Shown here in pieces: positions 34,759 to 42,461 of a stretch of DNA of 42,461 nt. The number at the start of each line of letters is the position of its first letter. Within the stretch, counting starts at the first letter, position 1. The notes below the pieces were generated by a model that was not told the DNA's origin, ran no database searches, and saw nothing but the letters and a program-made list of their open reading frames with translations. Origin of the DNA: an uncultured Owenweeksia sp. (lineage in GTDB: Bacteria; Bacteroidota; Bacteroidia; Flavobacteriales; Schleiferiaceae); assembly GCA_937146805.1 (NCBI GenBank), contig CAKZRR010000019.1, forward strand, positions 1-42,461. The letters are read 5' to 3'. The translations under genes were made by a program, and so were the position numbers.

Positions 34759-35311
34759 TATACTAAACTGGGATACTGCGCTTTTTTTGAAACTCAATAA
34801 TTTGGGTGTAGAGCAATGGGATCAAATGTGGATTGTTATATCCCATGGTTTAACCTGGATACCGCTTTATGCTTTCCTCTTATTTTTGGTTTTTAGGACG
34901 ATAAAAGGCAAAAACAGATGGTGGGCTATTGCCGCTTTAGCTTTAAATGTGGTCGCCACCGATCAAGGGAGTGTTCGTTTGTTTAAAAATCAATTTGAAA
35001 GACCACGTCCTTGCCATGAAGAGGTTTTAAAACCAAAAATGAGGCAAGTTAAAGAGGGTTGTGGCGGAAAGTACAGCTTTGTTTCATCCCATGCCTCCAA
35101 CACCTTTGGCTTGGCTACATTTATTGGTTTATTACTTATGGGACGCTATTCAAAATTACGCTGGTATTTATGGGCGTGGGCTGCCTTGGTAAGTTACAGC
35201 CGCATTTATTTGGGAGTGCATTACCCCTTGGATATTTTATGCGGCAGCCTCTATGGTATTTTATGCGGATCACTATTATTTATGGCCTTTAAAAGAGTAA
35301 AGGTGTCATGA
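34748..35311 (+). CDS. PAP2-family membrane phosphatase
   Basis: A 187-residue integral membrane phosphatase. The three-part catalytic signature is present: [21 protein letters not shown] and [16 protein letters not shown], with hydrophobic helices between them. Substrates in this family include undecaprenyl pyrophosphate and phosphatidylglycerol phosphate; which applies here is not decidable from the sequence. It overlaps obg by 11 bp and crcB by 4 bp. Confidence 0.93.
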   Translation: MLTNILNWDTALFLKLNNLGVEQWDQMWIVISHGLTWIPLYAFLLFLVFRTIKGKNRWWAIAALALNVVATDQGSVRLFKNQFERPRPCHEEVLKPKMRQVKEGCGGKYSFVSSHASNTFGLATFIGLLLMGRYSKLRWYLWAWAALVSYSRIYLGVHYPLDILCGSLYGILCGSLLFMAFKRVKVS

Positions 35312-35691
35312 CGGGTTGGAGCTTATTAGCTGTTTTTGTTGGAGGTGGTTTGGGTAGCGTTGGCCGTTTTTCTATTTCTAAATTGGTGATTTATATAGGT
35401 GCCGCTTCAGGTAAATTTCCATTAGCAACCTTTGTTTCCAATGTTTTAGCTTGTTTAGTAATGGCTTCGCTGCTGTACTTTGGTAGTAGATATAAATCAT
35501 GGGGAGAGACCACGCAATTATTTTGGTTGGTAGGCTTTTGCGGAGGATTCAGCACCTTTTCTACCTTTAGCTATGAAAACTGGATACTTTTAAAACAAGG
35601 AATGGGAATGATGGCTTTGTTAAATGTATTAGTTAGCCTTGCTATGTGTGGCCTTGTTTTTTTTGCAGCTTTTAAATGGCTACCTAAGTAA
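35308..35691 (+). CDS. crcB: Fluoride channel (Fluc)
   Basis: A 127-residue four-helix protein that works as a dual-topology homodimer exporting fluoride across the inner membrane. Typical motifs are GGGLGSVGRF near the N-terminus, FPLATFVSNVLAC, and GFCGGFSTFSTFSYE containing the fluoride-lining Phe and Ser/Thr. As an internal operon gene it has no space for a fluoride riboswitch, and none is seen before adk. It converges with the PKD protein gene (12-bp overlap). Confidence 0.94.
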   Translation: MTGWSLLAVFVGGGLGSVGRFSISKLVIYIGAASGKFPLATFVSNVLACLVMASLLYFGSRYKSWGETTQLFWLVGFCGGFSTFSTFSYENWILLKQGMGMMALLNVLVSLAMCGLVFFAAFKWLPK

Positions 35692-37863
35692 AGCTATATA
35701 TCCAGTAACCTCATCTAAAACAGCCCCTTCTTTTACTAATACATGCATGGTAAAAGCGTAAATACCTGTAGGTAAAACGTCTCCTTTTCCATTTGATTTT
35801 CCATCCCAGCGGGCATCTAAGGCCGTTGAACTAAACAAAATACCACCCCATCTATCGTAAATTGTAAAGTGTACGGAACTTACACCGCTCAGTTTAAACT
35901 CGAAATAGTCATTCAATCCATCGCCATTAGGCGTAAAAGCATTGGGCATAAACAGTGTATAGGGAGCCGTTACCCGTATGGTGTCAAGAATCGTATCCGT
36001 ACAGTTATGTTCGTTTAGCGCGGTATGAATAATTACAAAGGTGCCCGTATCCTTCATACTAAACTCATACTGGCTTAAATTTGTAATAATCTCACCGTTA
36101 GGTAAATAGGTGACTGAGCTTAGGTGTCCGCTGTTTCGATTGTAAACATTAAATACAGGATTGTATATGGCTTGTTCATGCGGGTCAACTGCTAGCCCAG
36201 CTGTGGGGCTAGGTAATACTTCAATTACGTTAGGATAAAGAGCACTACCCGTATCTACACATCCATCTAATGATTTAATGCTGTGCGATACTGTGTATAC
36301 CCCAGGATTGGTGTAAAGGTGGGTAGGATTGGGATCGGTTGAAAAACCACCATCTCCAAAATACCACCAATGTTGCACCCTACCAACGGCTACTGTTTGA
36401 TCATAAAACTCAGCCAAATACGGAGCGCATTTAACTACTTTCGGCACTGTCTCACCAATAATAGGATTGGGGTGAATAGTTATGGTATCTCCAAAAACAT
36501 CATTGCACTTAAAGTCATTTACTGTAATTGTAACATAGAATTTACCCGCGCTAGGCCAATGCACATTTTTTGGGGACTCAACAGTGGAGGTAGTCCCAAG
36601 GTTGGTGGTAGCTCCAAAATCCCATTCAAAAGTGGCATTGCTCGAATAAATGCCCGAGGTATTAAAGTTTAAAGAATTGGTTTTTTGGCAAAGGTCTCCG
36701 TTAAAGGTATAGCTAACATCGGTGCTATCATAAATTTCAAAAATACTTAAAACCGTATCCGCGCAAACCGTGTTTGGTTCGGCTATTAACGTAACTATGT
36801 AAGTACCCGTATCTTGATAAAAATAGGAGGGATGCTTTAAACTACTGGTATCGTTTAATACGGTGGTGTCGCCAAAATCCCAAAAATAAGTTGAAGCAAA
36901 TTGACTCAGATTGGTGAATTGCACATAACCACCATCGCAAATACTTATAGGGTCTAAGTGTTGTGCCTTAACTCTACTAATAATGGCTTTACAATTATCA
37001 CTTACGTTGAATTGAAAATCTCTTCGGGTACTACCCAAATACACCCCGTTTTTATATTCACTTACGCAAATGGCAAAAACAAATTGCCCTGCCGACCGGG
37101 GTGTGCCTGTTAAAATACCTGTATGGGGATGGATAGAAAACTGAGGTGCACTTGTAATAGGGTTGTTTGCGCTAAAGCCATTTACAAAAGGTACAGTTTG
37201 GTAGGGAGGAGGCGCTGCGGGATTGGGAGAAACCATTCCGGTGCTATTAGCACCTCCGTTTAACACGGGGCATAATTCATAATAAAGGCTGTCGTTGTTA
37301 ATATCAGAGGCGCTCAAATCCAATGTTACATCAATGTTGTTGCATAAAACCACGGGTGGGTCGTCATTAAATTTGGGGCTTGAATTACAGTTGGCACCAA
37401 ATGGTGGAATGTTGGTAGTAAAAGTGGAGCCCCATTGCGAATTAGCGTTGTTTATATTGGTGATACTATTGTTTCGACAACAACGCTGGTGCGTGATGGT
37501 GTAACCGGTTGCCGATGGCGGTAAATTAAGTGTGAACCTATAAATACCCTTCTCGGTACAAACCGAGGGAGGTAAAAAGGTACAATTGTTTGGCGCAATA
37601 AGTGGTAGGGGTAAAACGGTATCAATGGGTACACTATCATTGGCAACTAACTGACCTAAACCATTATAGGTGGAAATGATGGCCTCGGTGTCAAAACCAG
37701 CTAATCCATTAAGGCAATCGCGGTAAATAATTAAGGTAATTTGATAGTTATTGTTTCCAAGGCATTGGTAGGTCATTTCTCCTCCCACCAAATGGGTTGC
37801 CGCACTTTTAAAGCCACAAAGGCTCCAAAGTAAAATAAAGGCAAATTGGAAAAAGGATTTCAT
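35680..37863 (-). CDS. Large PKD-repeat surface protein with type B T9SS sorting domain
   Basis: A 727-residue exoprotein. The signal peptide (1-21) ends GFKSAAT. The N-terminal part opens HLVGGEMTYQCLGNNNYQITLIIYRDC, a module common in gliding-type surface proteins of Bacteroidota, and continues to about 290. At least three PKD domains follow, recognisable by YFWDFGDTT, FEWDFGATT and WWYFGDGGFSTDPNPTHLY. The end (MPNAFTPNGDGLNDYFEFK, YDRWGGILFSS, GIYAFTMHVLVKEGA) is a gliding-motility/CHU_C type B sorting domain. It would be secreted by T9SS and may serve adhesion. It is monocistronic. Confidence 0.93.
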   Translation of the reverse strand: MKSFFQFAFILLWSLCGFKSAATHLVGGEMTYQCLGNNNYQITLIIYRDCLNGLAGFDTEAIISTYNGLGQLVANDSVPIDTVLPLPLIAPNNCTFLPPSVCTEKGIYRFTLNLPPSATGYTITHQRCCRNNSITNINNANSQWGSTFTTNIPPFGANCNSSPKFNDDPPVVLCNNIDVTLDLSASDINNDSLYYELCPVLNGGANSTGMVSPNPAAPPPYQTVPFVNGFSANNPITSAPQFSIHPHTGILTGTPRSAGQFVFAICVSEYKNGVYLGSTRRDFQFNVSDNCKAIISRVKAQHLDPISICDGGYVQFTNLSQFASTYFWDFGDTTVLNDTSSLKHPSYFYQDTGTYIVTLIAEPNTVCADTVLSIFEIYDSTDVSYTFNGDLCQKTNSLNFNTSGIYSSNATFEWDFGATTNLGTTSTVESPKNVHWPSAGKFYVTITVNDFKCNDVFGDTITIHPNPIIGETVPKVVKCAPYLAEFYDQTVAVGRVQHWWYFGDGGFSTDPNPTHLYTNPGVYTVSHSIKSLDGCVDTGSALYPNVIEVLPSPTAGLAVDPHEQAIYNPVFNVYNRNSGHLSSVTYLPNGEIITNLSQYEFSMKDTGTFVIIHTALNEHNCTDTILDTIRVTAPYTLFMPNAFTPNGDGLNDYFEFKLSGVSSVHFTIYDRWGGILFSSTALDARWDGKSNGKGDVLPTGIYAFTMHVLVKEGAVLDEVTGYIALLR

Positions 37864-37946
37864 GAAATACTAGGGGGTTAGCTAACTAAAGCTTAAAAAT
37901 ACTAAAAATTAAAAGGCTATAGTATCCCCAATATGTTAAAGAGTAA

Positions 37947-38834
37947 TCAGACGGGGGTTAAAGCCATTTGGTTATATGGAATTATAGTGTGGTATCCCTT
38001 TGCTTTAAAGTAGTTGACCACATTTTTGCCACAGGCCCAAACAAAGTCACCACCCCAGGCACCCAATGATTTTACGGCACCATCAAAGTCATTAAACAAT
38101 GCATTTTGTACGGTTGGGGTATCAAGCCAGTTGGCTAAAATGGCTTCGTGTTGCCTAAACAATTCTTGCAGCTCCGTGCTTTTGCCAACGGTTAAAAACT
38201 GGCTAGCAATCGCCTCTAAATTTTGGAGGTCTCGCCTCTCTATTTCTTGCTCTAAAAATTGGGCTACTGCTGGGCGGCTATTTTGTTTTTTATTGAGATG
38301 TACAAAATAAGTTTCCTTAAAAATGCTAGGTGTGTTTACCAGTTTATATTCCGCATTAGCGGCCTTACGTTTATATAAAATAGGAGTGTTGGCCTCTGCG
38401 CAAACTACATCGTAGCCACTTCCATTTTGAGTTTCAAACAGTAGGTTGATAGCAGAGCAATTAAGCCATTGCGCAATTAAAGAGGTTAAGGTACTGCTGC
38501 TACCCAATCCCCAATTTCTTTCAAACTCTAGTTGTGTAAATACTTCACCACTAGGTAATTCTGCTCCATTCAATGCGGCTTGTAAAAGGTTTTGTAAAAA
38601 CTCAGCGGTTGCACGATCACTGCTTTTTACAACTTGAGCCTGTGCATCAAAAGTGGCCTCAAACCAAATTTCATTTTGTACATTTTTACTTTGCCAGTGC
38701 AAATGTTCGCCTCCCCAATTGTAAACCAATTGTTGCCCCCTTTTACAAGGAATAGCTAATGCTTCTACTCCCTTTAAAACGGCATATTCGCTGGTAAGGA
38801 GTAGCTTTCCGTGCGCGTAAAACTGTTTGGTCAC
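37947..38834 (-). CDS. GHMP kinase (mevalonate-pathway kinase)
   Basis: About 295 residues from the GTG at 38834 (MTKQFYAHGKLLLTSEYAVLKG), which follows the HMG-CoA reductase stop almost directly (TAATGTG); an earlier GTG at 38873 would add a non-conserved overlap. The N-terminal YAHGKLLLTSEYAVL matches the mevalonate/phosphomevalonate kinase group, the ATP motif is WGLGSSSTLTS (108-118), and SGYDVVCAE is the third conserved block. Context next to HMG-CoA reductase supports mevalonate or phosphomevalonate kinase; the sequence alone does not choose between them. Confidence 0.88.
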   Translation of the reverse strand: MTKQFYAHGKLLLTSEYAVLKGVEALAIPCKRGQQLVYNWGGEHLHWQSKNVQNEIWFEATFDAQAQVVKSSDRATAEFLQNLLQAALNGAELPSGEVFTQLEFERNWGLGSSSTLTSLIAQWLNCSAINLLFETQNGSGYDVVCAEANTPILYKRKAANAEYKLVNTPSIFKETYFVHLNKKQNSRPAVAQFLEQEIERRDLQNLEAIASQFLTVGKSTELQELFRQHEAILANWLDTPTVQNALFNDFDGAVKSLGAWGGDFVWACGKNVVNYFKAKGYHTIIPYNQMALTPV

Positions 38835-38835
38835 A

Positions 38836-40185
38836 TTAGGCGTTTTTAGACAAGCTCTCTGGGTTTTTAACACCTCTAATTTCGCAGAATTTGGCTACCG
38901 CAGCACTGTGTGTTACGGTGTTATTTTTAAAGTGATCTACAATTTGTTCCTTTTCGGTATCGGTCGCTTCCAGCTGATTTAAAATATTAAGTAAGTGCAT
39001 TTTCATGTGCCCTTTTTGGATTCCGGTGGTAACCAAAGCTCTAAGTGCGGCAAAGTTTTGGGCCAAGCCTGAAGCAGCAATAATGGACATCAACTGTTGC
39101 GCATTGGGTCGTCCTAATAAATCCAATGAAAATTTAACCATAGGGTGCAAGGAAGTAAGGCCACCCACGGTACCGAGGGCTAATGGCACTTCAATCCAAA
39201 ATTTGAAAATGCCATTTTTCACCTCGCAATGGGTTAAGCTTTGGTATTTACCGTCTTTAGCTGCGTAGGTGTGGCAAGCGGCTTCAATGGCTCTATAGTC
39301 ATTACCAGTAGCTACCACCACGGCATCAATACCGTTCATAATTCCTTTGTTGTGCGTGGTAGCGCGGTAAGGCTCTATCTCTGCAATGCGAACGGCACGG
39401 CTAAATTTTTCTACAAACTCTTCTGGGCTAACTCCGTTTCCTTCGTCAAGTTGGGCAATTGGGCAACTAACCTCCGCTTTAACAACACATTGAGGTGTGT
39501 AGTTAGATAGGATGCACATTACAATTTGAATTTGCTTTTCAGCATCACTAAACAAATCACTTTGGTTTACAGCGTTTTGCAAGGTTTTAGCAAATTGCTC
39601 TAAACAGGAATTAATAAAATTAGCCCCCATCGAATCGCAAGTTTCAAAACGAGCTTCTAGCTGAAAGTAATTGGCCAATTCAGCGCTTTTATCCTTTAAG
39701 TCAATTTTTAGAATACCACCACCACGTGCTTCCATATTAGCGGTAATATCTTGAGTATCACTCCAAAACTGTGTTTTTATTTGTTCAAAGAAGTTGGCTA
39801 GTTTTTGAACATCACCCTTATACATAAAATGTACATGTCCTATTTTGGTAGTAGCTTGTATGGTAGTTTTAAAACCACCACGTTGCAACCAAAAGCTCGC
39901 ACTTTTAGAGGCGGCAGCCACCACACTACTTTCTTCTATGGCCATGGGTATAGCCAGCATTTTACCATCAATTAAAAAGTTGGGAGCCACACCATAAGGA
40001 GTATAAAAATTACTTAAGGTGTTTTCTATAAAGTCATCATGTAATTGTTGCGTTTTTGCCTCATCGTGCCAGTAACTCTCCAGCAAAGCAATAGCCTCCT
40101 CTTTGTTATCAAAGTATTGATTTACTATCCATTCAATTTTGGCTTTTTTGGAAAGCTTTGAGAAACCTTTAATTGGATTCGTCAT
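38836..40185 (-). CDS. Class II hydroxymethylglutaryl-CoA reductase
   Basis: About 449 residues from the ATG at 40185 (MTNPIKGFSKLSKKAK); upstream in-frame codons are rejected because the -7 box lies there. Class II (bacterial, soluble) features are EESSVVAAASKSASFW with the catalytic Glu (about 84-99), CDSMGANFINSC (184-189 core), HNKGIMNGIDAVVVATGNDYRAIEA with the catalytic Lys and Asp, and GIQKGHMKMH with the C-terminal catalytic His. It lacks the class I membrane domain. The name degradative is often attached, but with idi and a GHMP kinase nearby a biosynthetic role in mevalonate formation is likely. Confidence 0.96.
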   Translation of the reverse strand: MTNPIKGFSKLSKKAKIEWIVNQYFDNKEEAIALLESYWHDEAKTQQLHDDFIENTLSNFYTPYGVAPNFLIDGKMLAIPMAIEESSVVAAASKSASFWLQRGGFKTTIQATTKIGHVHFMYKGDVQKLANFFEQIKTQFWSDTQDITANMEARGGGILKIDLKDKSAELANYFQLEARFETCDSMGANFINSCLEQFAKTLQNAVNQSDLFSDAEKQIQIVMCILSNYTPQCVVKAEVSCPIAQLDEGNGVSPEEFVEKFSRAVRIAEIEPYRATTHNKGIMNGIDAVVVATGNDYRAIEAACHTYAAKDGKYQSLTHCEVKNGIFKFWIEVPLALGTVGGLTSLHPMVKFSLDLLGRPNAQQLMSIIAASGLAQNFAALRALVTTGIQKGHMKMHLLNILNQLEATDTEKEQIVDHFKNNTVTHSAAVAKFCEIRGVKNPESLSKNA

Positions 40186-40204
40186 ATATAAGGGAATATT
40201 TGTG

Positions 40205-40212
40205 CAAATATA
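40205..40212 (-). promoter_or_regulatory. -7 promoter box upstream of HMG-CoA reductase
   Basis: TATATTTG on the - strand, exact TAnnTTTG, ending 19 nt before the ATG at 40185. It would drive HMG-CoA reductase and the GHMP kinase. Confidence 0.5.
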
Positions 40213-40278
40213 CAAAGCCAATTGGCGCTGTTTATTTTATTTTGTACGTGAAAAAAGTGTTAAAGATCAACTGGTAGG

Positions 40279-40551
40279 ATGAAACAAGTAAAATGCGAGC
40301 ATTGTAAAAAATGGACCAATGGCGAACTCAAGGCGTGTGAATTTTGCCAAGGGAGGCTCAATGAAAAATATTTGGAAGAGCAAGAAGAGATGAAAAAGGT
40401 GGATGTAAGGGTGAAAATGCCCCTTCTCAAGATTGATCCACAATCTCCATGGTACATTAAATTACCGCTTCATTTGGTACGTATTGGGCAAATAATATTT
40501 TTAGCCATTGTTACATTTTTAGCCTACATGGGCGCTAGCCTTTCCGGTTAA
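40279..40551 (+). CDS. Small zinc-ribbon membrane protein
   Basis: 90 residues: an N-terminal zinc ribbon, CEHC...CEFC (Cys6, 9, 20, 23), a charged helix (LNEKYLEEQEEMKKVDVRVK), then one transmembrane helix (about 64-85, LVRIGQIIFLAIVTFLAYMG). No further domain is recognised. Its stop shares one base with the start of the next gene (TAATG), so the two are likely translated together. Function unknown. Confidence 0.75.
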   Translation: MKQVKCEHCKKWTNGELKACEFCQGRLNEKYLEEQEEMKKVDVRVKMPLLKIDPQSPWYIKLPLHLVRIGQIIFLAIVTFLAYMGASLSG

Positions 40552-40925
40552 TGCCGTATTTCTCTTCACTTTTTTGGATTTGCAGTTCCATTTTTTTACT
40601 CCATCAAGTAGTTCAAAAATGGATTATGGTGATTCCCTTTTTAAATAGCTATTTAGATGATTTTTTGAGCGGCCCCATTGTAATGGGAATTGCCCTTTTT
40701 GTACAGCAGCAATTTACTTTTAGAAATAAGGACTACCGCTTTAGTCCATACCATAGCTTGTTTTTTGCCTTGTGGTTTTATGTTTTATTCGAATGGATTT
40801 TCCCGCCTTACTTTAGTTATGCCGTTAGCGATATTTGGGATTTAGCGGCTTACGCTGCCGGAGCTTTTGTATTTCATAAGTATGGGAACCTAAGTGCCGG
40901 TAAGCTGCTTCTTGCTGGCAAATAG
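40551..40925 (+). CDS. Small four-helix membrane protein, function unknown
   Basis: 124 residues with about four hydrophobic helices; conserved-looking SYLDDFLSGPIVMGIAL, YRFSPYHSLFFALWFYVLFEWIFP and DIWDLAAYAAGAFVFHKYGN. Similar proteins in Flavobacteriia are sometimes named magnesium citrate secondary transporter, a label I consider unsupported for so small a protein. The paired acidic residues and aromatic pattern resemble VanZ-like small membrane proteins only weakly. Partner of the zinc-ribbon membrane protein upstream. Confidence 0.72.
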   Translation: MPYFSSLFWICSSIFLLHQVVQKWIMVIPFLNSYLDDFLSGPIVMGIALFVQQQFTFRNKDYRFSPYHSLFFALWFYVLFEWIFPPYFSYAVSDIWDLAAYAAGAFVFHKYGNLSAGKLLLAGK

Positions 40926-41006
40926 TTCTATTCTTAGCAGACTATTAATGGTGGTAAAAGTTGTTTTTCCAGACAGATGGGCTGTCAGGTGTAGATAGAA
41001 GCTTAG

Positions 41007-41585
41007 TCAGGGATTAAAATCCAAACAATAATCTTGAAACTGTTGAAGGCGTTTGGCATAGCGCTCAATAATTCTTCCTTTACTGAGGCTTACTAGGCTA
41101 AAAAAAATATACTGTCTTTCAAAAAAAGGAAAAGGAGCGGCTAATTGCTGGTAATTTTCATCAAACAAAACCAGCCCATCAATACCCACTACCGATGTTT
41201 CGGAAAACTCTGCAATGTAAAAAGTAGGGGACTTTGTTTTAAAATTGATGAACTCTAATTTGGCATTAAAAACAGCACTGTCAAATAGGCCTTGTCTAAC
41301 CTTTTCTAGATGATGATCGTAAAAGAAATATACCGGGCAAAAACTAAAACCATTGGTAAAGGACAAAATGATTTCCTTGTTTTTTTGATAGACTTCTCGC
41401 TCCAAGCGCTCAGCCTCGCTCTTCTTGCCTAATTCGTTTAAAAGTTTAATGTTTTGATCTTCAGTAAAAAGCTGTACCAATATGCTCCCATTTTTTAAGT
41501 TGTTTACCTGATTACAGGAAACATCTAGTTTGGTTTGACCAAAGGAGTTAAACATCCATAAAAGCAGAAACAGCGTACGCCACAT
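41007..41585 (-). CDS. Secreted hypothetical protein
   Basis: 192 residues from the ATG at 41585 (MWRTLFLLLWMFNSFGQTK), a clear signal peptide; the open frame extends upstream over a terminator hairpin, so the longer form is unlikely. Residues about 35-75 (DQNIKLLNELGKKSEAERLEREVYQKNKEIIL) are helical and charged; the C-terminal half has aromatic strands (YFFYDHHLEK, FYIAEFSETSVVGIDGLVLFD). No known family recognised. Confidence 0.65.
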   Translation of the reverse strand: MWRTLFLLLWMFNSFGQTKLDVSCNQVNNLKNGSILVQLFTEDQNIKLLNELGKKSEAERLEREVYQKNKEIILSFTNGFSFCPVYFFYDHHLEKVRQGLFDSAVFNAKLEFINFKTKSPTFYIAEFSETSVVGIDGLVLFDENYQQLAAPFPFFERQYIFFSLVSLSKGRIIERYAKRLQQFQDYCLDFNP

Positions 41586-41634
41586 AATTTTTAACAAGTT
41601 AAACTTTAGACAAATTAAACGCAAAAGGTTGCAT

Positions 41635-41660
41635 AAAGAAGAAAAGCCCGCTACGGGCTT
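41635..41660 (-). terminator. Intrinsic terminator after the phosphatase gene
   Basis: Perfect 7-bp stem AAGCCCG/CGGGCTT (41644-41650 and 41654-41660) with a 3-nt loop. On the - strand it is followed by TTTTCTTCTTT. It starts about 13 nt beyond the phosphatase stop at 41673 and separates it from the secreted orphan. Confidence 0.8.
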
Positions 41661-41672
41661 GTGCAACGGCTA

Positions 41673-42164
41673 CTATTGTTGTAAGGCGTATTTTTGTCCT
41701 TTAATCCATTCAATTTGTTCATCAGTATCGGGAACGGAGAGTGTTCGCTTTTCGCTCAGAAAGTCAAATACACTTTCAGGTTCATGACCGTTTTTTATCA
41801 ATGCGCCAGCGGTAACCATAGAAGTTCTTCCGATTCCCATTCGACAATGAATGACAATTTTTTTATCATTCCTTAAACTCTGATCAATAGTTGAGATTAG
41901 TTGAAGAAAGGAATCAACATCCTCAGGAACTCCTCTATCTTTAATTGGAAAGTTAATATAGCCGATATTTTGCTTTTGGCAGAGCTCATTTTCCTTCTCA
42001 ATATCGAGTTCAACTTCTTCGTGCTTCTCCAACAAGGATACAACCATGTTAACTCCTGATATGCTAAGTTTCTGTATTTCACCTTCTAACCAATCATTTC
42101 CTCTTGGTCGAGCCATCATTCCAATATTCCCTTTTTCAAAGGTGTTAATCCAATAAATTCTCAT
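41673..42164 (-). CDS. Dual-specificity / tyrosine phosphatase-like protein
   Basis: A 163-residue cysteine phosphatase of the CX5R class: the P-loop is VIHCRMGIGRTSMVTAG (Cys about 107, Arg about 113), with a preceding general-acid loop INFPIKDRGVPEDVDSF (Asp about 81). The N-terminal MRIYWINTFEKGNIGMMARPRG resembles the CDKN3/KAP-like and bacterial swiss-army-knife groups. It is a cytoplasmic protein with no signal peptide; the substrate may be a phosphoprotein, phosphoinositide-like lipid or nucleotide. Monocistronic, with its own terminator. Confidence 0.88.
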   Translation of the reverse strand: MRIYWINTFEKGNIGMMARPRGNDWLEGEIQKLSISGVNMVVSLLEKHEEVELDIEKENELCQKQNIGYINFPIKDRGVPEDVDSFLQLISTIDQSLRNDKKIVIHCRMGIGRTSMVTAGALIKNGHEPESVFDFLSEKRTLSVPDTDEQIEWIKGQKYALQQ

Positions 42165-42461
42165 TTTTCGTTTATATTATTTTGACCTGAGACACCCCTT
42201 CTATCTTATGAATAATGTTCGTAAAGGCATAACCACTTGATTTTAATAACCCGTTGTGCATTTAGGGGTTAAACTTTGGACTGCCAGCTCCCCGTTTATT
42301 CACATTAACCTATTTAGGAATAAGTTTTCTTTGGAAGGAAGGTGGCAATAAAATAGGAGTGAGCCAGGCAAACGCCAGCCGTTCTGTTGTAAGCTCCCCC
42401 AAAACTAGTACAGTTTAAAAATAGAATTTTCTAATTTTAAAACCTGTAATATGAGAAAGAG
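42165..42461. other. Unassigned right-end region
   Basis: 297 bp with no supportable gene. It contains the upstream region of the phosphatase gene and, at 42451, an ATG (ATG AGA AAG) that could open a + strand gene running out of the window, but 11 nt is too little to call. Two TAnnTTTG-like boxes were looked for; only TAGTTTTG on the - strand about 240 nt upstream of the phosphatase start was found, too distant to assign. Confidence 0.5.

Noticed and set aside
40926-41006. Hairpin GACAG-ATGGG-CTGTC between convergent genes
   Set aside because: A 5-bp stem with no U-tract; too weak for a terminator call.
42361-42385. Inverted repeat around GCCAGGCAAACGCCAGC
   Set aside because: On inspection GCCAG is repeated directly, not inverted, so no stable hairpin forms.

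Overview
The window looks like a chromosomal segment of a marine-type Bacteroidota, most likely Flavobacteriales. The evidence is moderate-to-low GC, two proteins ending in type IX secretion sorting domains (type A near 21.6 kb, type B near 35.7 kb), a zinc-free short adenylate kinase, a pRiA4b ORF-3-like gene beside the CCA-adding enzyme, mevalonate-pathway genes, genes that mostly lack Shine-Dalgarno sequences, and repeated TAnnTTTG -7 promoter boxes. No rRNA, tRNA, CRISPR array, complete insertion sequence or phage gene was seen. Genus-level placement cannot be made from the sequence alone.

Layout. 0-1.7 kb: an AT-rich secreted orphan and a DUF1287 protein, closed by a strong bidirectional terminator. 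1.7-9 kb (- strand): a TlpA-like lipoprotein and gatB, then a translationally coupled run of ABC-2 transporter, voltage-gated-type ion channel, miaA and lpxK. 9-18 kb: a small + gene, then a long - strand run of a BatA/VWA membrane protein, a dihydroorotase-like protein without its metal-binding HxH, three glycosyltransferases, a small membrane protein, CCA-adding enzyme and a pRiA4b-like protein. 18-20.7 kb: an ABC transporter with a histidine-rich periplasmic loop plus two tandem DUF3299 paralogues, reading from an 18-bp perfect palindrome that carries a -7 box on each strand. 20.7-23.6 kb: a CoA-binding protein (+), then on - a receiver protein, a T9SS-exported lysyl-endopeptidase-like protease and a lipoprotein.

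23.7-29.2 kb is the most unusual part. It is a tightly packed + strand operon of a ThiF/E1-like protein, a GNAT/acyltransferase-like protein, a 7TMR-DISM sensor kinase, a receiver-kinase hybrid and a single-domain receiver. It lies divergent from a receiver that is a close paralogue of the hybrid's receiver. I propose that it is a self-contained make-and-sense signalling module; that is inference.

29-42.5 kb is mostly housekeeping: prfC, idi, a PTPS-family gene, manC, adk, obg, a PAP2 phosphatase, a Fluc fluoride channel, a very large PKD/T9SS protein, a GHMP kinase and class II HMG-CoA reductase, two small membrane proteins, a secreted orphan and a dual-specificity-type phosphatase. idi, the GHMP kinase and HMG-CoA reductase together point to isoprenoid synthesis by the mevalonate route. 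lpxK, the glycosyltransferases and manC point to an LPS or surface-glycan outer membrane.
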